From Polycladidibacter stylochi (GTDB taxonomy: Bacteria; Pseudomonadota; Alphaproteobacteria; Rhizobiales; Stappiaceae): a DNA stretch of 64,000 nucleotides. The position numbers and the translations under genes were made by a program. Below, one piece after another: positions 25,598 to 35,121 of the stretch. Location of the stretch: assembly GCF_001562055.1 (NCBI RefSeq), contig NZ_LLWE01000027.1:1-64000 (forward strand), written 5' to 3'. The notes under the pieces are model-generated. The model saw only the letters and a program-made list of their open reading frames with translations. It was not told the DNA's origin and made no database searches. Position 1 is the first letter of the stretch, and every line of letters begins with the position of its first letter.

Positions 25598-27024
25598 ACC
25601 ATCTCCCCAAAGTGATAGGTGAGAATTAAGTGATTCCCCAGTCATGTCTTTTTGAGCTGAAGAGAGAATAGAGGGAGTTTCGAAGGATCGCACCATTTTT
25701 TTTGTAACCAAAATAAATTTCTGAATTAAAAGGGCAAACTCGTACAATACGAGTAAGTTAAACTGCATTGCTAAAAGCCTATTAGATTGCTCTAATAAGT
25801 CTAGTATAAACAAAGTAAATAGAAAACCTATACGGCAGCCTGCTTAGGATATAAAACACCACCCTTACTTTGACAGGTGCCTTTACTTTCAAATAGTGCT
25901 TAATAATTGCCTTGGTTAATCCGATTTCCTGTTTGCAGTGAATGAGGTTTCAGAAAAAAGGAGGAGATGCGCTAAGGTGAAAACCGAATAATATCAATAT
26001 TATATAGGGTTTTAAAAGGTGCATCCTCGTTTTTTCTAGTAAATTATTGTATAGGTCAAGAGGACATTGAATTGTTGAGACTACGGATATCTGAGCGCTT
26101 TTAATATATATTTAGTAAGGGTGATCTGAACCTTAGACCGTCTGGGCTGGGCGGATCTGTCGCATTAGAAATATCGCCAGTCGTTCTGGTTAAATGGTGT
26201 ATTCAATTATAAAACCTGTGTCAGCCAACTGAGATAAGTAGTCCAGAGTCAGCCACAGGAAGGGGAATGATTGTTTTTTGTGAACTGCAAAGTTGTATTA
26301 TGTGAAGCTAAAATTGTGAATTGAACGAGCGTTAATTGTAACTTGGATAAATTAGTAATGCTCGCTCAAGTTTAGCAATAGAAAATATGAAGAACGATAA
26401 TATTTTACCGATTCATATGAGAGCGTAATTAATTCGCAAAACAAATGATTTATATGAATATTTTACTCCACAGGGATAATTATATTATTTTGGATTTATT
26501 TAAAACGCTGATTACTTAAAATATTACACTTGGATTCCTAATATTAGTATTTTGTCATATTGAAAGTATTAAAAATTGGTATGCATCGTTGCTTTATGGT
26601 CAGTGCACCATCTTCCTTAACGGCTTTCTAGTTTGAAAGAGAAAGGGCAGAAAAGTAAATATTAAAATCTATAGATACTTTAAAGATTTCAATCATTATA
26701 TTCATCAATTGTAGACTAGCGCTAAGCTAGCAAGCTGATTAAAGCAAACCACTAATACAGCGATAAGCGTCATAATTATTTAACAAAATATGTTAGTTAA
26801 ATAATAATTAGGCCAAGTTTCCTAATAATTTTTGACAGTTGTCGACTACGAAATAATATGTAATTTAGTTTTTCTTAATCATGACTAATGCATAGGGAAA
26901 GTAAAAAATGAGTAATTCATATTTATATCGAAATTTAATCGATTAATTGACTTGTGCTATTCAGTATAGCTGATGTAGTCTTACCGTGTTCATTTATTAT
27001 CATCAGGTATCATAGAAGCCTTTC
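25598..27024. other. Long AT-rich intergenic stretch without a supported gene
   Basis: About 1.4 kb between the divergent ROK and LysR-type regulator genes. It is strongly AT-rich, especially after 26280. I found no open frame with coding character, no tRNA-like cloverleaf and no clear terminator. A good ribosome binding site at about 25960 (AAAAGGAGGAG) is followed by only ATG CGC TAA. The section at about 26130-26270 is richer in G+C and could be a decayed gene fragment. Promoters for both regulators must lie at the ends. Confidence 0.6.
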
Positions 27025-27966
27025 ATGAATCGTTTGCCACCATTAAACGCATTAGTTGCATTTAGAGCTGTTATGGAGACCGGTAGTCTAGTAGCTGCTG
27101 CTTCAAAACTGGCCATTACAGCAAGTGCAGTTAGTCATAGACTGAAAGCCCTTGAAGATCATTTGGGGCTTGAGCTCTTCGAGAGGCGCTCGCGCGCTGT
27201 TTTTCCAACCGCTGCCGCGCATCGTTATGCCGCAGAAATTTCTGATGCTTTTGACCGAATTGCCGCTGCGACCAAAGCAGTAGAAACAGTTGGAAATAGA
27301 GATACTCTAACAATTTTTTGCCCGCCAAGCTTAGCGGAGTTATGGCTTATGAAACGTGTGCGCCAGTTTGCTGCAGCAAACGAGGGCCTCACGACAGTGG
27401 TTTCATGCCTTTCTGAAAAATCAGTTAAGCTTGATAACGGCCAGTACGATGTGTACTTTTTGCCCAAGCAAGACCTTGAGGAAGGATATGAGACGCTATC
27501 ACTTGGCCGCGCTAAAGTGCGTCCGCTAATTTCTCCAGTATTGTTAGAGCGTCTTGGTTACCCGCGTAAGCCGCAGGAACTAATGGAGCTCCCTACAATT
27601 ATGAGTGTAGACGCGCCCATGAGTTGGGAGACTTGGCTTGCTCACGCTGGTGTTCAAGATGCCGTAATGAAAGAAGTTATGGTTTCAGACAGTTCATCTT
27701 TTGCGATTAATGCTGCTATTGCTGGAGATGGAATTGTGCTTGAATCTAGCTTATTTAGTGCTGATGCAGAAGCAGGCGGTCAACTTGTTCCCCTCTTTCC
27801 AGAACATCAGCAAGAGGGTGTGAGCTTTGATATGATTTGGCGTGAAAAACGTCGAGATGAAGAAAAAATATCAAAATTTTGCAACTGGCTTGAGCGACAA
27901 ATGGAGCTAGGTAGCGACCCGAAAGTTACAGCCGGTAAAAACCTCAAAGAACTAGTGGGCGCATAA
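27025..27966 (+). CDS. LysR-family transcriptional regulator, GcvA-like
   Basis: A 313-residue LysR-type regulator. MNRLPPLNALVAFRAVMETGSLVAAASKLAITASAVSHRLKALEDHLGLELFER is the N-terminal winged helix, with the RLPPLNAL opening typical of the GcvA/AmpR subgroup. The remaining ~220 residues form the periplasmic-binding-like effector domain (DTLTIFCPPSLAELWLMKR onwards). The effector and targets are unknown: the upstream region is a long gene-free gap and the downstream gene encodes an RNA-modification-type U32 protein. An inverted repeat with a T-rich tail follows. Confidence 0.88.
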   Translation: MNRLPPLNALVAFRAVMETGSLVAAASKLAITASAVSHRLKALEDHLGLELFERRSRAVFPTAAAHRYAAEISDAFDRIAAATKAVETVGNRDTLTIFCPPSLAELWLMKRVRQFAAANEGLTTVVSCLSEKSVKLDNGQYDVYFLPKQDLEEGYETLSLGRAKVRPLISPVLLERLGYPRKPQELMELPTIMSVDAPMSWETWLAHAGVQDAVMKEVMVSDSSSFAINAAIAGDGIVLESSLFSADAEAGGQLVPLFPEHQQEGVSFDMIWREKRRDEEKISKFCNWLERQMELGSDPKVTAGKNLKELVGA

Positions 27967-27987
27967 AAGCCCACTATATTTTAAAGG

Positions 27988-28022
27988 GCGTGATGCTTCG
28001 TTTTAAATCACGCTCACTTTAA
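27988..28022 (+). terminator. Likely terminator of the LysR gene
   Basis: GCGTGAT (27988-27994) pairs with ATCACGC (28007-28013), followed by TCACTTTAATT. The stem is short but well placed, 22 nt after the stop codon. Confidence 0.5.
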
Positions 28023-28194
28023 TTCTGCGATGAAATTCTTTTGTTTTCTTCTATGGATCTGAGCAAAATGCTTAGTTTTCGTTTTTCTCTGTTCAAACTC
28101 TGTAAAATCGCTTAAAACCAACGACATGTTGGAATATGCCAGCGCAATATGAGCAATGCCATGAATTGCCTGCGCCACTTGGAGCCCACCGCTC

Positions 28195-29874
28195 TTGGCA
28201 GCTAAAAAAAAGCCTAGTGTCATGAAGAGAACATCTGAACTGCTTATGCCTGCGGGCAATTTGCAGAAATTGAAAACTGCTGTGCTTTACGGTGCTGATG
28301 CCATTTATCTTGGTACACCGGATATGTCTTTGCGTACCAAATCAGAATTCACACTTGAACAAGTGGTTGAGGGGATTGCCTTTGCCCATGCGCATGGCAA
28401 GCGAGTTTATCTGACTTTGAATCTGTTTTCACATAACAAAGACGTGCCAAAATTGGATGAATATGCCGAGACAATCCGCGAGATAAATCCTGATGGGCTG
28501 ATTATCGCGGACCCTGGCGTCTTTCAGTATATGCGTAAAAAACTACCAGATGTCCCGCTTCATATTTCGACACAGGCGAACGTGTGCTCTTGGCTCTCTG
28601 TCGACTTTTGGAAAGAGCAGGGGGCAGATCTTGTTGTACTTGCGCGCGAGGTCTCCTTCCCCGAGTTGGAAGAAATTCGCGAGAAGTGCCCGGATATTCG
28701 CTTAGAGGCTTTTGTGCACGGTGCTATGTGTATGACTTACTCGGGGCGCTGTTTGCTTTCTAACTTTATGGCAGAACGAGGGGCAAACCAAGGGAACTGT
28801 GCCAATTCTTGTCGCTGGAACTATAAAGTTCGTATGCGTATGAAAGATGGCACAATCGAGGAACTAGAGCTTAACGAAAACAACATCGATATGTTCGAGT
28901 TTTTGCTCGAAGAAGGTTGTCGTCCTGGCGAGTTGATGCCAATTTTAGAAGATGGCCGTGGCTCTTATATTCTGAATTCAAAAGATTTATGCTTAATGCC
29001 CAAACTTAACGACTTCCTGCGAATTGGTGTCGATTCGCTAAAAGTCGAGGGGCGAGGCAAATCCATGTATTATGTGGGTGTGGTTGCGCGTGCCTACCGC
29101 ATGGCGATTGACGATTACTACAAGGATCCGGAAAACTGGAATCCACAGCCATATATGGACGAGATGTATTCGGTTGCTAACCGCGGCTACACCACAGCGT
29201 TCCATGATGGCCGGTTAAACAATTTTGCGCATAATTATGAAGATACCCACTCAATTGGGGAATGGGAATTCGCCGGTATCATTGAAGATATTACCGATGA
29301 TGCAATTTTAATGCAGGTAAAGAATAAGTTACAAGCTGGTGATGTGCTTGAGTTTTTACCGCCATTAGAACGAGATAGTGTTTTGCTGCGCATTTATGAA
29401 TTTGAAAATGTGCGCAAAAATGGCGAAATTACCAGTGAAATTCATGCGGGTGCCCAACCGTTAATTCGCATCCCACTTTCTTTGTTCGATCATGAAGATG
29501 TGGAGAGCTTTAAAGCCCGCTTCCCACAAGGCACCTTGGTACGCAAGGAAAAATCACTCACTGCCCAGCAATGGAATCGCTTGAAGCTTGACCGCATTAG
29601 CGAGCGTATACAGGCACGTGGCAATGCAACCGAGGCGCAGCAAGGAAAGTATGAAGGCCAGCGTGAGAAGCTAGTTGAGGCGATAGCCGAAAAGAACGAG
29701 GACAAAAAACCGAAATCACCACGTTTAGGTATTGAAGGATGTTGCGGCCGAGGCTGTAATGGCTGCATGATTTTCTGGCAGGATCCAGAATTCGAAAAGG
29801 CCCGTGAAATTCTACTAACGAAAAAGCAAGGTGAAATGTTGGCGAAAAACGCGCGTAAGCATGAAGTGAGTTAA
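28195..29874 (+). CDS. U32 peptidase-family protein, TrhP/YegQ-like
   Basis: A 559-residue protein of the U32 family, whose studied members hydroxylate tRNA wobble uridine (TrhP) or 23S rRNA (RlhA) using an iron-sulphur cluster and prephenate. ELLMPAGNLQKLKTAVLYGADAIYLG at the start and MCMTYSGRCLLSNFMAERGANQGNCANSCRW near residue 180 are diagnostic. It is about 100 residues longer than E. coli TrhP and ends with a second cysteine cluster, CCGRGCNGCMIFW. The start is TTG 28195 (GGAG upstream) or ATG 28222; the second matches the family's N-terminus better. Confidence 0.85.
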   Translation: MAAKKKPSVMKRTSELLMPAGNLQKLKTAVLYGADAIYLGTPDMSLRTKSEFTLEQVVEGIAFAHAHGKRVYLTLNLFSHNKDVPKLDEYAETIREINPDGLIIADPGVFQYMRKKLPDVPLHISTQANVCSWLSVDFWKEQGADLVVLAREVSFPELEEIREKCPDIRLEAFVHGAMCMTYSGRCLLSNFMAERGANQGNCANSCRWNYKVRMRMKDGTIEELELNENNIDMFEFLLEEGCRPGELMPILEDGRGSYILNSKDLCLMPKLNDFLRIGVDSLKVEGRGKSMYYVGVVARAYRMAIDDYYKDPENWNPQPYMDEMYSVANRGYTTAFHDGRLNNFAHNYEDTHSIGEWEFAGIIEDITDDAILMQVKNKLQAGDVLEFLPPLERDSVLLRIYEFENVRKNGEITSEIHAGAQPLIRIPLSLFDHEDVESFKARFPQGTLVRKEKSLTAQQWNRLKLDRISERIQARGNATEAQQGKYEGQREKLVEAIAEKNEDKKPKSPRLGIEGCCGRGCNGCMIFWQDPEFEKAREILLTKKQGEMLAKNARKHEVS

Positions 29875-29914
29875 ATAGCTCGATACGTGAGGCCTGCATT
29901 GTTAAGAGGTGCGA

Positions 29915-31048
29915 CTAAGCACCCACTGTGGGCTGTTCACCTAAATATTCTAATGGATTTTGGCAGGCGATGGTTTTAAAAATGCCATCGCCAAGTTCAG
30001 CGCGTAGCCTCATCGAGAGAAATCGTTCTTCAAACTCTTCTTGCTCGGCCATATAGTAATCAGAACCAAACAGCGTGCGCTTGCGAAGTGTTTCGTCCCA
30101 TAAAAAGACCTTGAGTGCCGGCATGTATTTAACCATGTAAAACACTGTGTATGATATGTCGGTGTATAGGTTGGGGTACTCACCAGACTTAATCATCTGC
30201 ATGATTTTTGTCAGCCAATTCATGTGCCTGCGCTCATGGTCAGGTGCATGCAGAGCTGCCTCTTGTCGGCTCCGGACATCTTTAAAGTACATATCCCAGT
30301 CTTGCGCGCCGCCAAAGTGGGCTAAGCATAGCCTCATTTGGGGGTACTTTTTCAATAATTTCCTGTAGTGGTCCGGATCAGCGTAACTGGCGGCCACATC
30401 CTTTTGCAAATCTTTAGATTTAACACCACCTCGTGAGCAGTGCGTCATCACGGGTAATTGGTAATCGTTGCAAAGTTGCCATACCGCCTCAAGTGAGGGA
30501 TCGTTAGGCAAATACCCCAGAGGTGGATAGAGTTTTATACCCCTGAAGATACGGGCCCCATCAAGATGCTGCTTTTCAAGTAGCTTGGTAATCATCTCTT
30601 CAAGGTTTTCTCCCCCGTGTGTTTCCCGGCGGGGGTCTACAGCGATAAATGGGATTAGCCTTTTAGGATACTTGAGGGCAAGTTCTGCCAGCTCGTGATG
30701 TTGCTGTGCCAGCGTTTTGGCAGGCGTGCCAGCACCCATATACGCCATATCCATGGGCAAAATGATAAAACGTGTATTTGCTGGATAGTAACCGTTCAGC
30801 TTTTCAAAAATCTCTTCTTGTGTGGCTTTCGCGCCAATATCAAGGAAATTGGCGTATCTGCTAAACAAATCATTGCCATCAAGCGGGCTGATAAGCCTTA
30901 AAGCCCAAGAAGTTGTACGGTGAAAGGGTAGAGTTCGAAGCAGCCTTGTAAGCCCAAGTGGCAGGAAGCCAGATGGTACGTGATCCATCGTGAAGCTGTG
31001 ACAGTGACAATTAACTATTTCCAAGGGCAAGTTGCTAGGATGTGGCAT
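29915..31048 (-). CDS. Amidohydrolase-2 family metal-dependent hydrolase
   Basis: A 377-residue TIM-barrel hydrolase of the amidohydrolase-2 (ACMSD-like) type. I start it at ATG 31048, preceded by GAAAGG; the frame is open 72 nt upstream. Metal ligands visible are the HCHSF motif at the N-terminus, VMTHCSRGG in the middle and LCLAHFGGAQDW, with the catalytic Asp candidate in LFGSDYYM near the C-terminus. It is divergent from the phenylacetate operon at 31328. The substrate is unknown; hydrolase or decarboxylase chemistry on a carboxylate is typical of the family. Confidence 0.78.
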   Translation of the reverse strand: MPHPSNLPLEIVNCHCHSFTMDHVPSGFLPLGLTRLLRTLPFHRTTSWALRLISPLDGNDLFSRYANFLDIGAKATQEEIFEKLNGYYPANTRFIILPMDMAYMGAGTPAKTLAQQHHELAELALKYPKRLIPFIAVDPRRETHGGENLEEMITKLLEKQHLDGARIFRGIKLYPPLGYLPNDPSLEAVWQLCNDYQLPVMTHCSRGGVKSKDLQKDVAASYADPDHYRKLLKKYPQMRLCLAHFGGAQDWDMYFKDVRSRQEAALHAPDHERRHMNWLTKIMQMIKSGEYPNLYTDISYTVFYMVKYMPALKVFLWDETLRKRTLFGSDYYMAEQEEFEERFLSMRLRAELGDGIFKTIACQNPLEYLGEQPTVGA

Positions 31049-31238
31049 CTTCAACCTTTCACTGTTAATCGCTGCGATTTCTATTTTACGGCGTATTCCA
31101 AACCGGCAGTTTGCATACAAGGTGAGTTCTTAGGCTCTCATAGTTTTTAACTTAAAGAACCCCCGATTTTCCCGATAATTATAGCTTTAGCTGCCACCCG
31201 ACCAAGTCGTATGCGACTTTAGAAGAGTTACAAAATAT

Positions 31239-31267
31239 TTGACATACTAATATATTTGTAACATATT
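31239..31267 (+). promoter_or_regulatory. Sigma70-like promoter of paaJABCDE
   Basis: TTGACA (31239-31244) is followed after 17 nt by CATATT (31262-31267). It lies about 60 nt upstream of the paaJ start, with a palindromic operator candidate immediately downstream. Confidence 0.55.
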
Positions 31268-31273
31268 AAAAAC

Positions 31274-31287
31274 CAACCGCACGGTCG
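31274..31287. promoter_or_regulatory. Candidate PaaR operator at the paaJ promoter
   Basis: CAACCGCACGGTCG is a near-perfect 14-bp palindrome (CRACCG-NN-CGGTYG) placed at the expected transcription start. The same geometry occurs at 39600-39613 and resembles the 14-bp CNAACGNNCGTTNG site known for the TetR-type PaaR of Thermus thermophilus. Confidence 0.5.
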
Positions 31288-31327
31288 AAAGTGCGAAACT
31301 ATCACCGGAATTGGGAGAAAACCGGGA

Positions 31328-32530
31328 ATGGATGCTTTTATTTGCGATGGCATACGCACGCCGATAGGGCGATATGGGGGAGCTCTATCCAGCATTAGAG
31401 CGGATGATTTGGCAGCGCTGCCTTTGCAAGAGTTGGTCAAGCGAAACCCTGGCGTGGATTGGTCGCTGGTCGATGATGTGATTATGGGCTGTGCCAACCA
31501 AGCTGGTGAAGACAACCGCAATGTGGCCCGTATGGCAGCGCTTTTGGCCGAGCTGCCCGTTGATGTTCCGGGTACGACAATCAATCGTCTTTGCGGTTCT
31601 GGCCTAGATGCTGTGGGCATGGCTGCGCGTGGCATTAAAGCAGGTGATTACGAACTTGTGATCGCTGCAGGTGTTGAAAGTATGAGCCGGGCGCCCTTTG
31701 TAATGCCTAAGGCCGAAACAGCTTTTACACGGGCGAATGCAGTTTATGACACCACAATTGGATGGCGGTTTATAAATAAAAAAATGGATGCAGCTCATGG
31801 CACGCATTCCATGCCACAAACCGCAGACAATGTGGCTGCTGACTATAACATCTCGCGCTCCGATCAAGACGCATTTGCAGCGCGTTCGCAGGCACGTTGG
31901 CAGGCAGCTCAAGAAGCTGGGATCTATTCGGAAGAGACGTGTGCAGTCACGATCCCGCAGCGCAAAGGCGATCCGGTTGAGGTACGTGTCGATGAGCACC
32001 CGCGCCCAGGCACAAGTGCAGAAAAGCTTGGTGGTCTGCGCGGTGTAAACGGACCAGATCTGACAGTCACAGCCGGTAACGCCTCGGGCGTGAATGATGG
32101 TGCTGCTGCGTTGCTTTTGGCTAGTGAAAGCGCAGCCAAGTCTCATGGGTTAACACCCAAAGCGCGGGTTGTAGCCATGGCTGCTGCGGGTGTGCCTCCG
32201 CGTATCATGGGTATGGGGCCATTGCCGGCAACAAACAAGGTTTTGAAGCTTGCAGGTTTGACGTTGGATCAAATGGATTTGATCGAGTTGAATGAGGCGT
32301 TTGCAGCCCAAGGACTGGCAGTTATGCGTGAGCTGGGTTTGCCAGATGATGCGCCGCACGTGAACCCCAATGGCGGTGCAATAGCGCTTGGTCATCCTCT
32401 GGGTATGAGCGGGGCGCGTATGGCACTTACAGCAACGAACCAGCTGCAACGTACTGGTGGGCGTTATGCGCTGTGCACCATGTGTGTGGGTGTTGGTCAA
32501 GGTATCGCGATGATTATTGAGCGCGTTTGA
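31328..32530 (+). CDS. paaJ: 3-oxoadipyl-CoA/3-oxo-5,6-dehydrosuberyl-CoA thiolase
   Basis: A 400-residue type II thiolase that makes two cleavages in phenylacetate breakdown: 3-oxo-5,6-dehydrosuberyl-CoA after ring opening, and 3-oxoadipyl-CoA to acetyl-CoA plus succinyl-CoA. The opening [18 protein letters not shown] is typical of PaaJ/PcaF. The nucleophile is in [11 protein letters not shown], with [23 protein letters not shown] and the C-terminal CVGVGQG all intact, in contrast to the thiolase-like protein at 23208. It is first in the paaJABCDE operon, 16 nt before paaA. Confidence 0.93.
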   Translation: MDAFICDGIRTPIGRYGGALSSIRADDLAALPLQELVKRNPGVDWSLVDDVIMGCANQAGEDNRNVARMAALLAELPVDVPGTTINRLCGSGLDAVGMAARGIKAGDYELVIAAGVESMSRAPFVMPKAETAFTRANAVYDTTIGWRFINKKMDAAHGTHSMPQTADNVAADYNISRSDQDAFAARSQARWQAAQEAGIYSEETCAVTIPQRKGDPVEVRVDEHPRPGTSAEKLGGLRGVNGPDLTVTAGNASGVNDGAAALLLASESAAKSHGLTPKARVVAMAAAGVPPRIMGMGPLPATNKVLKLAGLTLDQMDLIELNEAFAAQGLAVMRELGLPDDAPHVNPNGGAIALGHPLGMSGARMALTATNQLQRTGGRYALCTMCVGVGQGIAMIIERV

Positions 32531-32546
32531 GCGGAAAGGAAGAGCT

Positions 32547-33536
32547 ATGTATGCACAAATGGTTAAGTCCACCGGTCATGCGGTGCGAGCATTAGAGGAT
32601 ATGGAACCGCAAGAGCGCGCCTTCCAAGAGCGGATTAATGCGGGCGAGAAAATAGAGCCCAAAGACTGGATGCCAGAGGGCTACCGCAAAACACTGGTGC
32701 GGCAAATATCGCAGCACGCCCATTCCGAAATTGTGGGCCAATTGCCAGAGGGAAACTGGATTACCCGCGCACCAACGTTGGAACGTAAAGCGATTTTGCT
32801 TGCTAAAGTGCAAGATGAAGCAGGACACGGGCTTTATCTTTATTGCGCTGCTGAGACGCTCGGTGTCAGCCGTGATGAGTTATACGAGCAGTTACATAGC
32901 GGCAAAGCAAAATACAGCTCGATCTTCAACTACCCAACGCTAAACTGGGCTGATATCGGTGCTGTTGGCTGGCTGGTTGATGGTGCGGCGATTATGAACC
33001 AAGTACCCTTGCAGCGTACATCGTTTGGACCCTACTCACGGGCGATGATCCGTATTTGTAAAGAGGAATCCTTCCACCAACGCCAAGGCTATGACATCAT
33101 GATGAAAATGGCGTTTGGCAGTGAAGCACAAAAGCGCATGGCGCAAGATGCGCTTAACCGCTTTTGGTGGCCTTCGCTCATGATGTTTGGTCCATCCGAT
33201 AAGGATTCAATCCACTCTGCTCAGTCAATGGCTTGGAAAATCAAACTGAACACCAACGATGAGCTACGCCAGAAATTCGTCGACCAGACAGTGCCGCAAG
33301 CCGAATATTTGGGACTGACCATTCCGGACGAAAACGTCAAGTGGAATGAAGAGCGCGGTCACTATGATTACACTGACCCAGACTGGAACGAGTTCTTTGA
33401 AGTTATCAAGGGCAACGGACCTTGTAACAAAGAGCGTATGGATGCGCGGGTCAAGGCATGGGAAGACGGCGCTTGGTTCCGCGAAGGTTTGATGGCTCAT
33501 GCGGAAAAAGCAAACACTGCCGAAGCGGCGGAATAA
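32547..33536 (+). CDS. paaA: Phenylacetyl-CoA 1,2-epoxidase, catalytic subunit
   Basis: A 329-residue di-iron monooxygenase subunit. The start at ATG 32547 follows GGAAAGGAAGAG. Di-iron ligands are in [14 protein letters not shown] near residue 90 and [13 protein letters not shown] near 175 (the two ExxH motifs). It inserts one oxygen atom into the CoA-activated aromatic ring using electrons from PaaE. Length and sequence are typical. In the paaABCDE order it is followed 25 nt later by paaB. Confidence 0.97.
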   Translation: MYAQMVKSTGHAVRALEDMEPQERAFQERINAGEKIEPKDWMPEGYRKTLVRQISQHAHSEIVGQLPEGNWITRAPTLERKAILLAKVQDEAGHGLYLYCAAETLGVSRDELYEQLHSGKAKYSSIFNYPTLNWADIGAVGWLVDGAAIMNQVPLQRTSFGPYSRAMIRICKEESFHQRQGYDIMMKMAFGSEAQKRMAQDALNRFWWPSLMMFGPSDKDSIHSAQSMAWKIKLNTNDELRQKFVDQTVPQAEYLGLTIPDENVKWNEERGHYDYTDPDWNEFFEVIKGNGPCNKERMDARVKAWEDGAWFREGLMAHAEKANTAEAAE

Positions 33537-33561
33537 TAGGACAGGTTTAGGGAGAGAACCT

Positions 33562-33846
33562 ATGAAAAATGAATGGCCTCTTTGGGAAGTCTTTATTCGT
33601 GGTCAACATGGTCTGGCACATCGCCACGTTGGTAGTTTACATGCACCTGATGCGGAAGTGGCGTTGAAAAGTGCCCGTGATGTTTATACACGCCGTAATG
33701 AAGGTTTAAGCATTTGGGTGGTGAAAGCTGAAGATATTACAGCCTCCAGCCCAAGCGAGAAAGGTCCACTATTTGACCCGTCTCAGGACAAGGTTTATCG
33801 CCATCCGACTTTCTTTCCAATGCCTGAGGAACTGAAAGGGCTTTAA
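33562..33846 (+). CDS. paaB: Phenylacetyl-CoA epoxidase subunit PaaB
   Basis: A 94-residue structural subunit of the epoxidase. The start at ATG 33562 has GGGAGAG upstream; the frame is open earlier inside paaA but family homology begins at MKNEWPLWEVFIRG. HVGSLHAPDAEVALKSARDVYTRRNEGLSIWVV is the hallmark stretch. PaaB bridges PaaAC units into the active complex. It ends one base before the paaC start. Confidence 0.96.
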   Translation: MKNEWPLWEVFIRGQHGLAHRHVGSLHAPDAEVALKSARDVYTRRNEGLSIWVVKAEDITASSPSEKGPLFDPSQDKVYRHPTFFPMPEELKGL

Positions 33847-33847
33847 C

Positions 33848-34615
33848 ATGAGCGACGATACATTAAATAAAGCCTTGTTTGAGTTCCTCTGCCGTATGGG
33901 TGACAACACACTGGTGCTTGGCCATCGGGTATCTGAATGGTGTGGCCACGCGCCTGTACTGGAAGAGGACATTGCGCTTGCCAATATGTCGCTGGATTTG
34001 ATTGGCCAAACCCAGCTTTGGCTTGGACTTGCCGGAGAACTGGAAGGTGCCGGGCGTAGTGCCGATGACTTGGCATATCTGCGAGATGCTTTTGATTTTA
34101 GAAATCTGCTACTTGTCGAATTACCAAATGGTGACTTTGGCAAAACTTTAATGCGGCAGTTTTTGTTTGATGGCTTCCAAAGCTTGATCCTTACCGAGCT
34201 GACACGCTCTTCAAATGAGCGGGTTAAAGAGATTGCCCTAAAGGTAAAAAAAGAGGTGACTTACCATCTCGAGCGTTCTAGCGATTTGGTGGTACGCCTG
34301 GGGGACGGCAATGAAGAGAGCCATCGCCGGATGCAGCAAGCTTTAAATGAGCTGTGGCCTTATGTGGGTGAAATGTTCATTGATGAGCCAGAGGATAAAT
34401 TGCTGAGTGAGGCTGCTATTGCACCTCTTCCTAGCAGTCTGAAAGCACGTTGGGAAACCTTGATGCGCCCCTATTTTGCACAGGCCAAGCTAAATGTACC
34501 CGATGAAGGCTATGCCCATAAGGGGGGTAAGCATGGCACGCATAGTGAACATCTCGGCTTCATTTTGGCTGAAATGCAATTCTTGCAACGGGCATATCCC
34601 GGTTCGACTTGGTAA
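33848..34615 (+). CDS. paaC: Phenylacetyl-CoA epoxidase subunit PaaC
   Basis: A 255-residue ferritin-like helical subunit that is structurally related to PaaA and needed for the active PaaAC core. DNTLVLGHRVSEWCGHAPVLEEDIALANMSLDLIGQ opens the protein, and KEVTYHLERSSDLVVRLGDG lies near residue 135, both diagnostic. The start follows the paaB stop by one base with AAAGGG upstream. Length is typical. Confidence 0.96.
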   Translation: MSDDTLNKALFEFLCRMGDNTLVLGHRVSEWCGHAPVLEEDIALANMSLDLIGQTQLWLGLAGELEGAGRSADDLAYLRDAFDFRNLLLVELPNGDFGKTLMRQFLFDGFQSLILTELTRSSNERVKEIALKVKKEVTYHLERSSDLVVRLGDGNEESHRRMQQALNELWPYVGEMFIDEPEDKLLSEAAIAPLPSSLKARWETLMRPYFAQAKLNVPDEGYAHKGGKHGTHSEHLGFILAEMQFLQRAYPGSTW

Positions 34616-34633
34616 GTTAGGCGGGAGAGTGTC

Positions 34634-35116
34634 ATGAGTATGGTTCAAGCAAGTGCGGTAAATGAAAGCGAAATCCGCCAGTGGCTGGAAGAAGTTCCAG
34701 ATCCCGAAATCCCCGTGGTTTCCCTCGTTGATTTGGGGGTGATCCGCGAGATCAAGCGCGATGGCGATACATGGCTTGTAAATGTTGCGCCCACCTATAG
34801 CGGTTGTCCGGCGACACGTATCATTCACGATGATGTTCGGGCTAAACTCTATGAAAAAGGGTTGCGCCCTAGTGATTTTCAAGTGGTCTCAGTGCTTTCG
34901 CCGCCCTGGTCTACGGATTGGATTTCTAAATCAGGCCGGCAAAAGCTCGCAGATTATGGCATTGCACCGCCGCAACCCAGTGGCAAGCCTAAAGCCTGTC
35001 CGCAATGCGGCAGCTCGGATTTGGAACTGGTGAGCCAGTTCGGTTCAACGCCTTGTAAAGCAAGCTGGCGTTGTCGCTCTTGTCTTGAACCCTTTGACTA
35101 CTTCAAATGTATCTAG
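34634..35116 (+). CDS. paaD: Phenylacetate pathway Fe-S assembly protein PaaD
   Basis: A 160-residue MIP18/DUF59-family protein required for making active epoxidase, probably by delivering iron-sulphur or iron cofactors. The DUF59 core EEVPDPEIPVVSLVDLGVIRE and TYSGCPATRII are present. The C-terminal zinc-ribbon-like tail has two cysteine pairs, CPQCGS and CRSC, as in other PaaD proteins. GGCGGGAGAG precedes the start. Confidence 0.95.
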   Translation: MSMVQASAVNESEIRQWLEEVPDPEIPVVSLVDLGVIREIKRDGDTWLVNVAPTYSGCPATRIIHDDVRAKLYEKGLRPSDFQVVSVLSPPWSTDWISKSGRQKLADYGIAPPQPSGKPKACPQCGSSDLELVSQFGSTPCKASWRCRSCLEPFDYFKCI

Positions 35117-35121
35117 GATAG

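Noticed and set aside
26320-26370. GAGCG/CGCTC imperfect inverted repeat in the long gap
   Set aside because: Only 8 of 10 positions match across the arms with a long AT-rich loop; expected by chance in a 1.4-kb AT-rich region.
28014-28259. 81-residue minus-strand frame upstream of the U32 gene
   Set aside because: It overlaps the U32 start, has no ribosome binding site that I can see and a basic, low-complexity C-terminus without family character.
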